Positions 1-8,513 of a DNA stretch of 33,692 nucleotides are shown here, in pieces. The DNA comes from Paracoccaceae bacterium. GTDB lineage: Bacteria; Pseudomonadota; Alphaproteobacteria; Rhodobacterales; Rhodobacteraceae. The position numbers were made by a program, and so were the translations under genes. Every line of letters begins with the position of its first letter. Position 1 is the first letter of the stretch. Location: NCBI GenBank assembly GCA_022822495.1, contig JAJEBQ010000026.1:1-33692 (forward strand), written 5' to 3'. The notes under the pieces were generated by a model. It was not told the DNA's origin. It made no database searches and saw only the letters and a list, made by a program, of their open reading frames with translations.

Positions 1-1
1 T

Positions 2-394
2 CCCAGTCTTGCCACCTATGTTCGCAAGGAAGCAGTTTCAATGGTTTTGGACCGGATCAGGGAAGAGAATGCGCTATTGTCTTTTCGAAGGATTCGTTCG
101 TACTTCAAACTCGCACCCCTCTTGCCAACCACATATCTGGAGGAAAATTTGCGAACGGTTCTCAAGGAAGCCGGTCAGGAGAATCAGGCAGACGATCATT
201 TGGCATTTTTCTCTGAGTTGGGAATTTTATGCCCCAGCCGTAAACCAGATTATAGTCTTCTTACGGCTCCACTGTTGACTGAGGCTATCATTGCAAAGGC
301 AGACAGGTTGGAAGCAAAACCCGAAATGGACCCAAATCAGGAACCAACCCTTCAAACCCGCCATGAACCAGATGACTTTACACCGAGGATGTAA
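2..394 (+). CDS. 3' end of an unrecognised protein (partial)
   Basis: The frame is open from the left edge of the window to a TAA at 392-394, giving the last 130 residues of a longer protein. The first in-frame ATG (position 41) is not a convincing start because the reading frame runs through it from the edge. The sequence is charged and mostly helical in character, with no membrane segment, and its last 30 residues are polar and proline-rich, like a disordered tail. I do not recognise a family. A mobile-element-like, gene-free stretch follows it directly, so the gene marks the left border of that region. Confidence 0.55.
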   Translation, partial: PSLATYVRKEAVSMVLDRIREENALLSFRRIRSYFKLAPLLPTTYLEENLRTVLKEAGQENQADDHLAFFSELGILCPSRKPDYSLLTAPLLTEAIIAKADRLEAKPEMDPNQEPTLQTRHEPDDFTPRM

Positions 395-558
395 ACTGAT
401 TGATATCAGTAATTATTGGGTAAAACATAATTCATAACTACTCAGGTCATCATAAGTAGCCCTTGAAAATTTTTCTTCCAGTTTCCCGTTGTCAATCTGG
501 TTACTAAATCCCTTATTACTGAAACTGAACCGCAAATCAATGTCGAGCAGTAAAAAAA

Positions 559-585
559 GGCTCTTCACCCTTTTTAGTGGATAAT
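559..585 (+). mobile_element. Solitary ISL3-like terminal repeat
   Basis: The 27 bases from 559 match the 27 bases from 33353 at 22 positions. Both start GG-TCTTC-CCC followed by five T, and both follow a run of A (seven here, eight there). The copy at 33353 sits about 110 bases before an ISL3-type transposase start, so it is the likely left end of that element. No transposase follows the copy at 559, so this looks like an orphan end left by a deleted or decayed relative. Confidence 0.45.
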
Positions 586-682
586 TCATCTGTTGGCGCC
601 CTCGGGATAGAGGTCCAGACCTCCCAAATGGAAAGAGATGTCAGTCATGAACCGTTTCTTGTTTCGATACCCTCTACTTTTC

Positions 683-906
683 ACCTTTATGCCGATAAGA
701 GATTGTGAAAATATTCAAACGAATTCTTCAAAAGGTTATTTGTACACCAAGAAAATGCGCCTTTGGGTTGTTTTTTGCAAACGAACGTCCCAAAAACAAC
801 ACATAAATGTCTCGAAAGGACACCTTAGCTTGGCACATAACAGTTAAAAGTGACTTCCTGTTTCAGGCGCCAGAATACTTTCACAGTCTCATATCGGCAT
901 AAAGGT
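683..906. repeat. 224-bp element with 34-bp imperfect inverted repeats
   Basis: Positions 683-716 and 873-906 are inverted copies that pair at 31 of 34 positions. The outermost 15 (683-697 with 892-906) match perfectly. The 156-base interior has further dyads, such as 767-775 with 792-800. There is no gene inside. The size and long terminal repeats suggest a miniature inverted-repeat transposable element. A structured RNA is the alternative. No clear target duplication could be seen at the edges. Confidence 0.5.
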
Positions 907-1314
907 AAATACCGCTTGGGGTGCTTTTCATGCGAGGCTTACCTCAAGGCTTTGGAGGTGATAACGATTAATACGACTTATACCAGCTAGGAGGGATACA
1001 ATCGTTGTGGCCATCGGGCCAAAAGGGCAATCGCTGAGGGTGAGAGTTTGAATGCATGGTTTGCGGCCACATGGTTCGTGCAGACTTGAATACGGCCTTT
1101 AATATACTTGTTCCCGGGATAGAGGCTTCCGCATAGGGAAGGCATTCGGGTTGCCGACCAAAAAGAACCATGAAATTGATACCGGGAAACAGCAATGTCA
1201 CTTTGGTGTATAAGTCTCTTTGCTATCTATACCCAACAAGTTGTCTATTTTTTATGCATTGGAAAGGGCTCTTACTCTTTCGGTATAATGCAGTATTATA
1301 AATTGGTATTGACG

Positions 1315-3171
1315 TCACGTAAGAGGCCATAAAAAGGGAATCAGATAGCTTGCCACAAGACCAATGATAATATTCAAAGGGAGACCTATTTTTAAATAAT
1401 CCTTAAATTCATAACTGCCAGGTCCATAAACCAAAGTGTTGGTTTGATATCCAATGGGAGTAGCAAAACTGGCTGAAGCCGATATCATGACAGCAACCAC
1501 CAATCCTCTAGGGTCAATTCCCAAATTAATACCAACACCGATGGCAATCGGTGTAACTATGATTGCTACCGCATTGTTGGAAACCATCTCGGTCAGGATT
1601 GAAGTTATGAGATAAATTCCCCAAACGATAAAGAAAGGATGAAGCCCACTTAAATAAGGGCTTATGAGGCCATCAATTAGACCTACAGCACCCGATAACT
1701 CCATCGCTTTACCGATTCCCAGCATTGACCAGATTAAAACCAATAACCGTGCATCAGCGAAGGCAAAGGCTTCATCCGGATCTATACATCGGGTAATGAG
1801 TACAAATGTAACACCTAAAATTCCCAATAGGGCAATGGGGGCAACCCCCAAGGCAGCAAGAGCAACAATCATTGCCAGAGCAGATATCGCCAGTGGAGCT
1901 TTGTTTCTTCGGTAAGGAAGAGTTGATGGTTTGGTTATTTCTACGAGATTGTGTTCCTTGGACATACGATTCATGTCCTCAATCGCCCCCTCAATCAAAA
2001 GGGTATCACCAACCCTCAAGACAACATTCGAAAACTCGGGCAGACTTTTCGCCGTAGGTCGATGCATTGCAATGGGGTAAATGTTGTAGTTTTGTTGCAA
2101 ATTTAAGTCACCAAGTTTTTTTCCAATCATCCTGCACCCTGGTGAAATTAATGCTTCCAATGTCTGAGATTGTTTGGAAGAGATCTTGCTTATAGAGGCC
2201 TTTACCTCTTCCATATTCTCGGAAGAAGGTACGGCCCCTTCTTTTGCATCAGAGGTTCTGATTAAATTACCACCCCCAAAAATCTCTTCCAGTTCGGTTG
2301 CCTGGGTCCGCAGTACCAGTCGGTCACCGGCTTGAAATTCCAAAGTATTTTTTTGATCCTTGAGGGAGATATTGTTTCTAAATATATCGACAATTCTAAT
2401 TCCCCTTTTACGGAAGAAATTGGTTTCCCCGCTTACCTGCCCGATTAAGGCACTCTCTTTTGGAAGAGTAACTTCTACAAAAAATTTCATTGCGGCTCGG
2501 TCCCGCAATAATTCAGACAGGGATTCACGATCTGGTAAGAGTCTGGGAGCAAAAATGATTAGGTAAACAAAACCAACAGCCACCAACACCACGGCAAGTG
2601 GAGTTATTTCAAAAAGGGTAAACGGTTCCATGCCATTACTTCGGGCGACACCATCAACGAGAAGGTTGGTTGAAGTACCAATCAAGGTACAAACACCTCC
2701 TAATATTGAAACATAAGAAAGAGGAATAAGGAGTTTGGAGGAAGAGGTTCCCAGTTTCTTGGCTACCTGAATGACTATGGGGATCATCAAAACGACAACT
2801 GGGGTATTGTTCATGAAAGCGGATGCAAAAATAACAACTAATGCAAGTAACCCAATCGTCATAAGGGGGTATTTTTTACCGCCACGCAGAACAAAATAGG
2901 TTATTGATGACAACGCACCGGTACGAACGAGTGCGCCAGACAAAATAAACATGGCGCCGATGGTCCAAGGTGCTGGGCTTGCGAAAACTTGTAAGGCATT
3001 TTCAAATGGAAGGATACCCAATATCAAAAGTACGGAGGCACCAGCCAGAGCAGTAACTTCAACAGTAAAATACTGTTTAACAAAGGAGATAAACATCACT
3101 ATCACAACACCCCCAACAACCAGGGAAGGGCCATATGGTGCCATGAATTCCATTATAACAACGCTAATCAT
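1315..3171 (-). CDS. SLC13/DASS-family transporter with two RCK_C domains
   Basis: This 618-residue inner-membrane protein belongs to the divalent anion:sodium symporter superfamily. Hydrophobic helices occupy roughly residues 5-210 and 415-615. Between them lie two soluble TrkA-C (RCK_C) domains, at about 225-305 and 330-405, each ending in the typical 'GD-L-L' strand. This membrane-RCK-RCK-membrane layout is common in bacterial SLC13 permeases for sulfate, dicarboxylates or other anions, and the substrate cannot be read from sequence. The start was taken at ATG 3171; an ATG seven codons later is also possible and neither has a strong ribosome binding site. It lies 254 bases downstream of iolB on the same strand, so read-through is possible, but no functional link to inositol is evident. 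Confidence 0.85.
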   Translation of the reverse strand: MISVVIMEFMAPYGPSLVVGGVVIVMFISFVKQYFTVEVTALAGASVLLILGILPFENALQVFASPAPWTIGAMFILSGALVRTGALSSITYFVLRGGKKYPLMTIGLLALVVIFASAFMNNTPVVVLMIPIVIQVAKKLGTSSSKLLIPLSYVSILGGVCTLIGTSTNLLVDGVARSNGMEPFTLFEITPLAVVLVAVGFVYLIIFAPRLLPDRESLSELLRDRAAMKFFVEVTLPKESALIGQVSGETNFFRKRGIRIVDIFRNNISLKDQKNTLEFQAGDRLVLRTQATELEEIFGGGNLIRTSDAKEGAVPSSENMEEVKASISKISSKQSQTLEALISPGCRMIGKKLGDLNLQQNYNIYPIAMHRPTAKSLPEFSNVVLRVGDTLLIEGAIEDMNRMSKEHNLVEITKPSTLPYRRNKAPLAISALAMIVALAALGVAPIALLGILGVTFVLITRCIDPDEAFAFADARLLVLIWSMLGIGKAMELSGAVGLIDGLISPYLSGLHPFFIVWGIYLITSILTEMVSNNAVAIIVTPIAIGVGINLGIDPRGLVVAVMISASASFATPIGYQTNTLVYGPGSYEFKDYLKIGLPLNIIIGLVASYLIPFLWPLT

Positions 3172-3425
3172 CCATAATATTTAATTGAAATCAGTATAAT
3201 TTTGATTCAATCAAAGAGAAATACAATTTATTCTTCAAACTTAGGGGGTATGAACTGGTCTGAATCAATATTTGTGTCGATTTTGAGGCACAGCCTAACC
3301 GAGAATCCAAATCTGATATAGAAACAGGAACGGTGTCAGAGAGCGGTCGAACTCCATATCGTGGATTTAAACACTTGGACAATCCCTGCATCTCTATAAT
3401 AGTTGAATTTGTTGTGAATTTCTCA

Positions 3426-4238
3426 TTAGCCTGGATCAAATCCATAAACCCACTCGTGGTCGGGAGAATTGGCAAAACGCCATTTTCTTATCGGTCCGGC
3501 CATGACATTTAGATAATACATCTCATAACCAAAGGGTGTTCCACACGGGTGGTGTCCTCTCGGAACAAGGACAACATCGTGATTTTTAACACAAATAGAT
3601 TCATCAAGGTCTCCATCATCGGTAAATACGCGTTGAAAGCCAAATCCCTGCGGTGGGTTCAAGCGATGATAGTAAGTTTCCTCCAGATAGGTAATGTTGG
3701 GATAGTCATCTACATCGTGTCGGTGTGGTGGATAAGAAGACCAATTTCCTTGTGGGGTGAATACCTCTGTTACCAATAAACTGTCAGCTTCGTCCTGATC
3801 TTCCATGGCAATATTGTTGATCTCTCTTCGATTTGATCCCTTCCCACGAACCAGTTGGTTAACATCCTCAGGACCAATAATTTTGGGTTTCCTGCCAATT
3901 TTCCCTGGAGCTAGACAAATTCCTAAAGTGCAATCAGTCTTTGCTAGACCATTCCAATTATGATTGCGTGGGATATAAATGGAGTGGGGTGGTTTCTTGT
4001 CAAAGACATTCATACGACTACCGAGTACTCCAAAAGAAGGGTATTCGTTAACCACCAGTTCTATTTTCCCTTCGATAATGACCACGATGGCTTCATTTTC
4101 TCCAGTAAATTCGTTGAATTTGTCTCCCTGCTTTAGACAGTAAACGCCCAAACCAACATATTTCCAATGGGCATCTGATGCTGAAATATCATGTATTTTT
4201 CCACGATTTCGTGTGGGGCGCCGAAGAAGGTGTGACAT
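3426..4238 (-). CDS. iolB: 5-deoxy-glucuronate isomerase
   Basis: IolB converts 5-deoxy-D-glucuronate, the ring-opening product of IolD, to 2-deoxy-5-keto-D-gluconate in cytosolic myo-inositol catabolism. The 270-residue length is normal for the family. It is a two-cupin (KduI/IolB) protein. The likely metal ligands are visible as the H-x-H pair at residues 172-174, the glutamates of LEETYYH at 186-187, and the HH of VPRGHHPCGTP near 229-230. It starts 11 bases after the iolC stop with an AAAGGG ribosome binding site, so the two form an operon read leftwards. The function call is secure from family resemblance and context. Confidence 0.95.
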   Translation of the reverse strand: MSHLLRRPTRNRGKIHDISASDAHWKYVGLGVYCLKQGDKFNEFTGENEAIVVIIEGKIELVVNEYPSFGVLGSRMNVFDKKPPHSIYIPRNHNWNGLAKTDCTLGICLAPGKIGRKPKIIGPEDVNQLVRGKGSNRREINNIAMEDQDEADSLLVTEVFTPQGNWSSYPPHRHDVDDYPNITYLEETYYHRLNPPQGFGFQRVFTDDGDLDESICVKNHDVVLVPRGHHPCGTPFGYEMYYLNVMAGPIRKWRFANSPDHEWVYGFDPG

Positions 4239-4249
4239 ATTCTACCCTT

Positions 4250-6118
4250 TCATGAAAAGTTTAGGCTCTTTCTAGTGGCAATTTGTTGAAGCAATTTTGT
4301 AATTTTGGCTTGGGAACTCGAACTGGATATATTTCCAGCCAGCCAGGAAGTAAATATCTTCTCAAATACCCTCCAAGAAAGTACCTGACCACAACTTATA
4401 TCTGCACATAGATCAGATCTGGGCTGGTCGGAGTTATCAACCTTGGAAATAATCCCCTGTGTGTAGGGATCCCTGGCCAATATTAATTGACTTACATTTG
4501 CCTGATCGGATTGACCCAGATAGTCGAGTATCCAAAAATCCGGCAGTATACTGTTTTTCATAAGTGTTTTTATGTTTTCAAGACGCAAGTCGGCAACATT
4601 TGTCGTGATTTGGTCAAAACTCAGTTCCAGGGCAAATTCCAAACCATTTTTTCGGGCAAACCTGAAGACTCTGCGTAATGATTCTTGAAGGTTATCAAAT
4701 GTGGTATCCGAAGTCTTCTCAAGAACCATCCTAATCTTGACAGTATGTTCCAAAGGCCATTCGGACAGGTTTTCGTAATTGGTTTCAATTTCAAGATGAG
4801 AATCCAGCCCCAAGGTTCCAACTGACTTGGCCATAAATACTCCCTGGCCAGTGATCTGATCAATTAAGGAACGATGTTGTGATACAGGAAAAATGATGCC
4901 ATAATGACCACTTGAACGATCAATGGCCATCAAGGAATGAATAATCATGCCTTTGAACTGCTCTATTTTTTCGCGATTAAAATAACCCTCCTCGGCATCA
5001 GGTGCTTTTGAAGGTGCATTTTCAAATGAGAGGACAGCTAAATTTTTCCACCGGGCCCTCCGTGTTGTTGACCAATGGATTTGCTCCAGTTGGAAATCCT
5101 TTCGCAGGGCTTTGGAACTGGATCCCTTCCTAAAATAATATTCCAACTCTTCTTGGGAAGGGTAGGATGGGGTACAACCATGCCTGGATACAGCAAAGGC
5201 ACCACAGGCATTGGCAAATTTGAGGGATGTGTATAAATTTTCTCCTGTTAACCAACCTTTGAGGAAGCCAGCCATAAAACCATCGCCTGCACCAAGAACA
5301 TTAAAGACATCAACGCTAAACCCCGGGCCGGTTTCCCCTTCCTCCAAATGTTTGGGTATATCCCCTTCAAAAGCTACTGCTCCCATGGGTCCTCGCTTGC
5401 ACACCAACAATGCCTTTGTCCATTTGCGAACATTCCTTAGTGCTTCTAAAGTATCACTCGATCCACCTGCAATATGGAACTCCTCTTCTGTGCCGACAAT
5501 TAGATCAAAAAGACCTACTGTAGCCAGGATGGTATCTGTGACTTTCGTGGAAGCAACATACCGACTTTCACCCTTGTCGTGCCCTCCCAAACCCCACAGA
5601 TTCGGACGATAGTCAATGTCCAAGGCGGTTTTGGCACCTGTTTCCTGGGCCAATGTGACCGCCTTTTTAACGGCGGCGGCGGTTATGGGGTTGGAAAGAT
5701 GAGTGCCCGTTGCACACAGACATTTGGCTCTGGCAATAAATTCTGGATCAATATCATCCTCGGTCAATCCCATATCAGCGCAATTTTCACGGTAGAAAAT
5801 CAAAGGGAATCTGTCCTCATCTCTGATGCCAAGCAAAACCAGGGCTGTCAACCTTTCAGGATCGGTTGTGACTGCAGAAACATCAACACCCTCCCTCATT
5901 AACTCTTCGCGGATAAATCTGCCCATATGTTCATCTCCAACCTTGGTGATAACAGCCGTTTTGAGTCCCAATCTTGCACCACCTGCGGCAATATTGGTTG
6001 GTGAGCCGCCTATGTATTTCTTGAAGGAACCCATATCCTCCAAACGTCCCCCTATTTGTTCGCCATACAAGTCAACGGAAGATCGTCCTATGGTTATTAA
6101 ATCCAGGTTTTTTTCCAT
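4250..6118 (-). CDS. iolC: 5-dehydro-2-deoxygluconokinase fused to a divergent DUF2090 domain
   Basis: The N-terminal half (about 1-335) is a PfkB-type sugar kinase that phosphorylates 2-deoxy-5-keto-gluconate. Its GGSPTN substrate loop is near residue 37 and the GAGD motif with the catalytic Asp is at 276-279. The C-terminal half (about 345-622) is a DUF2090 domain, a class-I-aldolase-like fold usually fused to IolC in proteobacteria. Here its conserved stretches look eroded: the usual 'FDHR' reads SFENAP and the usual lysine-bearing 'WWKLE' reads FWILD (comparison from memory). The open frame extends to 6220, but the ATG at 6118 was chosen because the extra 34 residues do not resemble the family and would overlap the divergent gene. 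AAAAGG precedes this ATG. iolC leads the iolC-iolB operon. Confidence 0.92.
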   Translation of the reverse strand: MEKNLDLITIGRSSVDLYGEQIGGRLEDMGSFKKYIGGSPTNIAAGGARLGLKTAVITKVGDEHMGRFIREELMREGVDVSAVTTDPERLTALVLLGIRDEDRFPLIFYRENCADMGLTEDDIDPEFIARAKCLCATGTHLSNPITAAAVKKAVTLAQETGAKTALDIDYRPNLWGLGGHDKGESRYVASTKVTDTILATVGLFDLIVGTEEEFHIAGGSSDTLEALRNVRKWTKALLVCKRGPMGAVAFEGDIPKHLEEGETGPGFSVDVFNVLGAGDGFMAGFLKGWLTGENLYTSLKFANACGAFAVSRHGCTPSYPSQEELEYYFRKGSSSKALRKDFQLEQIHWSTTRRARWKNLAVLSFENAPSKAPDAEEGYFNREKIEQFKGMIIHSLMAIDRSSGHYGIIFPVSQHRSLIDQITGQGVFMAKSVGTLGLDSHLEIETNYENLSEWPLEHTVKIRMVLEKTSDTTFDNLQESLRRVFRFARKNGLEFALELSFDQITTNVADLRLENIKTLMKNSILPDFWILDYLGQSDQANVSQLILARDPYTQGIISKVDNSDQPRSDLCADISCGQVLSWRVFEKIFTSWLAGNISSSSSQAKITKLLQQIATRKSLNFS

Positions 6119-6155
6119 GCAGTTTAACCTTTTGTTCACAATACGAATTTTGATG

Positions 6156-6184
6156 ATTATATAGGCCGACCATGACCAACTCAA
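6156..6184 (-). promoter_or_regulatory. Consensus sigma-70 promoter for iolCB
   Basis: Read on the minus strand, TTGAGT (6184-6179) and a perfect TATAAT (6161-6156) are separated by 17 bases. Transcription would begin near 6149 and leave a leader of about 31 bases before iolC. The -35 box lies inside the first codons of the divergent ABC gene, which starts at 6172. Expression of the two units may therefore interfere. Confidence 0.6.
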
Positions 6185-7095
6185 CCTTACGAAAACCAAT
6201 TTCATCATCCAGTTCTGCATCTAATGCTGTACAGCTTGAAAATGTCGTTAAATCATTTGGAACTACCAAGGCACTAAATGGATTGACCTTGACCTTGGAA
6301 AAAGGAGAGATTCATGCCTTGCTTGGGCCCAATGGTGCCGGTAAGACAACTGCCATTGCGATTATGACTGGTTTGCGAAAGGCTGATTTGGGGTCGGTAT
6401 CAATACTTGGTGGTGACCCAGGAAACAATTCAATAAGGTTGCGTATCGGTCTTACTCCCCAGGAATCGGGTTTCCCGGATAATTTGCGTGTCTCGGAAAT
6501 CCTGCGACTGGTTCGCAGTCATTTTCCGGCCCCGATGTCAAATAAGGACTTGTTCAAAAGGTTTTCGCTGGAAAGCATATATGATAAGCAGGCGGGTAGT
6601 CTTAGTGGCGGACAGCAAAGGGCTTTGGCTGTTGCCCTATCATTCGCTGGCAACCCAGATTTGGTGTTTCTTGATGAGCCAACCACTGGTCTTGACCTTG
6701 AAACCAGACAAAAAATCTGGGAAGCAATCCTGAATTACCGTCAATCGGGTGGTACTGTTGTACTAACCACTCATTACCTTGAAGAAGCAGAATTTTTGGC
6801 AACGAAGGTTGCGGTTGTGCATCAGGGAAAGGATTTAATCAATGGGACACTGGATCATATACGTGAACTGATTGGGATTAGCCGAGTTAGTTTTAGAGGA
6901 AATCTGTCTGAATCGATTGAGGGTGCAAATCATGTCGAATTTAAAAACGGAAGAGTAATCATTATGACGTACAATTCTGATCAAGTAGTCAGATCATTGG
7001 TTCAAAGGGGAGTCTCTTTTCAGGGGCTTCAGATTCGACCTGCCAATCTGGAAGAAGCTTTTATTAAATTGATTGGAGAAAGTGACCAGAAATGA
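6172..7095 (+). CDS. ABC-2 type transporter ATP-binding protein
   Basis: This 307-residue ATPase energises the membrane partner encoded next to it. Walker A (GPNGAGKTT), the signature LSGGQQRALAVA, Walker B (LVFLDEPTTGLD) and the H-loop histidine (LTTHYLEEAE) are all present and intact. The last 80 residues after the nucleotide-binding domain resemble the C-terminal extension of DrrA/NodI-like exporters. The ATG at 6172 has no Shine-Dalgarno sequence; a weak promoter-like pair (TTGTTC around 6132, GATTAT at 6155) would place transcription only a few bases upstream. The permease gene overlaps its stop by four bases (ATGA). The substrate is unknown. Confidence 0.92.
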   Translation: MTNSTLRKPISSSSSASNAVQLENVVKSFGTTKALNGLTLTLEKGEIHALLGPNGAGKTTAIAIMTGLRKADLGSVSILGGDPGNNSIRLRIGLTPQESGFPDNLRVSEILRLVRSHFPAPMSNKDLFKRFSLESIYDKQAGSLSGGQQRALAVALSFAGNPDLVFLDEPTTGLDLETRQKIWEAILNYRQSGGTVVLTTHYLEEAEFLATKVAVVHQGKDLINGTLDHIRELIGISRVSFRGNLSESIEGANHVEFKNGRVIIMTYNSDQVVRSLVQRGVSFQGLQIRPANLEEAFIKLIGESDQK

Positions 7096-7823
7096 TCCTT
7101 TTAGAGCATTTCAGAGCCTCGCTAATTAGGTTAATTAGAACACCAAGTTACTCACTTGTAACAATTCTTGTTCCCTCGGCTATATTTGTCATACTTGGGG
7201 TTACCTTTATCGAAAATCGCCAGGAAGCGAACTTTGCCTTGGGATCGTTTAGTGTATTTGCCATTTTAGGTATTGCTTTCTTTCAGTTTGGAGTTGGCAT
7301 AGCCGAAGATAGGGAGTCTCCATGGGAACAGTATGCCAGGGTTTTGCCAGTACCACCAATTACCAGACTTTTGACAACAATCCTCGCTTCCCTGGTATTT
7401 GTTACTGTATCAATAGGAATTTTGATTGTTGTAGGTATCCTGACAACAGATATTGGCATGTCTGTAGCGTCTTGGTTTCGAATGTTTCTGAGCGTTATTG
7501 TTGGAACTTTACCGCTTGCGGCAATGGGTTTAACCATAGGTTATTGGTGCACTCCCAAAGGTGCGTTACCGACGGCTAATCTTTTATATGTAATTCTTGC
7601 TTTTCTAGGTGGCATATTTTTCCAACCGAGTTTGATGCCTGATTTATTGAATACAATATCCCTTTTTACCCCTGTAAGGCATATCGTCAATTTAACTCAG
7701 GCAGGAATTCTGGGTGCTCCCTGGTCAATTCAACCATTTCTTGTATTACTGGGATACACGATTGTGTTCATACTGTTGGCAACGGCAGGGTACCGCCGGG
7801 ATGAAGGTAGAAAATACAGTTAG
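7092..7823 (+). CDS. ABC-2 type transporter permease
   Basis: This is a 243-residue membrane protein with about six hydrophobic helices, of the ABC-2 exporter type. The characteristic 'P-W-YxRVLPVPP' stretch follows the second helix and the 'F-P--L-P--L' type stretch occurs near residue 190. It overlaps the ATPase gene by four bases, which implies coupled translation and a two-gene half-transporter probably acting as a homodimer. Such pairs export drugs, lipids or polysaccharides, and nothing in the sequence says which. Its stop is only nine bases from the convergent stop of the nitroreductase gene, with no visible terminator between them. Confidence 0.88.
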   Translation: MILLEHFRASLIRLIRTPSYSLVTILVPSAIFVILGVTFIENRQEANFALGSFSVFAILGIAFFQFGVGIAEDRESPWEQYARVLPVPPITRLLTTILASLVFVTVSIGILIVVGILTTDIGMSVASWFRMFLSVIVGTLPLAAMGLTIGYWCTPKGALPTANLLYVILAFLGGIFFQPSLMPDLLNTISLFTPVRHIVNLTQAGILGAPWSIQPFLVLLGYTIVFILLATAGYRRDEGRKYS

Positions 7824-7832
7824 GAGTAAAGG

Positions 7833-8513
7833 TTATTCAAACCCAAGAAAGTCTGAAAATTCTTCGAGTTTCATCCGGGGAGTTTTGAATTTGTTCGCTG
7901 GATTCTCAGGATCAGCATATCCGAGAGCAATACCACAGACAACGATTTCATCTTTGGACAACTGCAAGTGTTCATGAACAAGATCACCATAATTTGCCAG
8001 TGCACCAATGCCACAACTTGACAACCCTTCGGTTTCGGCGCCGATAAAGAGGTTCTGGATAGCCATCCCCAAATCCATGAAACACCCTTTGCCCATGTTC
8101 TTTTCAATACTAACCACAATTCCGACGGGCGCTCCAAAAAAGCGATAGTTATTCTCAAATTGCTTTTTCCTTGCCTGGATGTCCCTTCGGGCGATGTCAA
8201 GTGTTTCATACAAGCCGAAACCAGTTTCTCTTTTTCTTGCCAATAGATGGTCTGGAAGAGGGGAGGGGAAATAGGAATATTCTGATACACTTGGACGACC
8301 TTTCTGGATGGCCTCTACCAGAGTGTTTGATAATGCATTCAAGGCGGTAGAGGCCAGAACAGTAAACCGACCCGGCTGCAGGTTGGCTCCACTTGGAGCA
8401 CTTCGAGCAAGATTTATAACTTTTTCTATAGTCTTTTTGGGTACTGGTTCGCCCAGAAACCCTCGAATGGAACTTCGGGTGAAAATTATATCCTGCAGGG
8501 TCGATTTATCCAT
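7833..8513 (-). CDS. Nitroreductase-family flavoenzyme
   Basis: This 226-residue FMN-dependent oxidoreductase has the family's N-terminal signature 'RSSIRGF' (13-19) followed by 'ARSAPSGANLQP' (36-47). The 'FFGAPVGIV' strand, the 'DLGMAIQNL' helix and the 'CGIALGYADP' end are also present. These match the PnbA/DrgA-like group that reduces nitro compounds or quinones; the physiological substrate is open. The ATG lies inside the end of bioY (8-base overlap) and has no Shine-Dalgarno of its own, so translation is probably coupled to bioY. It is the last gene of the bioM-bioN-bioY operon, an unexpected partner for biotin uptake. BluB is less likely because its typical motifs are absent. Confidence 0.88.
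   Translation of the reverse strand: MDKSTLQDIIFTRSSIRGFLGEPVPKKTIEKVINLARSAPSGANLQPGRFTVLASTALNALSNTLVEAIQKGRPSVSEYSYFPSPLPDHLLARKRETGFGLYETLDIARRDIQARKKQFENNYRFFGAPVGIVVSIEKNMGKGCFMDLGMAIQNLFIGAETEGLSSCGIGALANYGDLVHEHLQLSKDEIVVCGIALGYADPENPANKFKTPRMKLEEFSDFLGFE

Larger units (their letters stand above)
395..1314. other. Gene-free stretch with mobile-element remnants
   Basis: About 920 bases lie between the partial gene on the left and the convergent stop of the SLC13 gene. Two short open frames here (638-847 plus, 968-1201 minus) have no recognisable domain, no good ribosome binding site and no coding feel. What can be seen is an ISL3-like end at 559, a 224-bp inverted-repeat element at 683-906 and a small hairpin around 940-958. 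The stretch looks like a site of repeated insertion and decay. Confidence 0.5.

Noticed and set aside
638-847. 69-codon open frame on the plus strand
   Set aside because: It runs across the inverted-repeat element, has no recognisable domain and no ribosome binding site; its composition looks like chance.
602-1126. Repeated CGGGATAGAGG at about 603 and 1115
   Set aside because: Eleven bases shared within one region, with no extended similarity around them; probably chance.
968-1201. 77-codon open frame on the minus strand
   Set aside because: No family resemblance and no start signal; it lies in a decayed intergenic region.
1267-1290. Third possible ISL3-like end (GGCTCTTACTC...)
   Set aside because: It resembles the end at 559 only if gaps are allowed, lacks the A-run and has no matching partner; too weak to annotate.
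3191-3475. 94-codon minus-strand frame overlapping the end of iolB
   Set aside because: It shares DNA with a certain gene in another frame and shows no family features.
5211-6164. Long plus-strand frames opposite iolC
   Set aside because: They are mirror frames of a well-supported gene, without domains or start signals.
6119-6220. N-terminal extension of iolC
   Set aside because: The added residues are unlike PfkB kinases, overlap the divergent ABC gene and would include the predicted iolC promoter.
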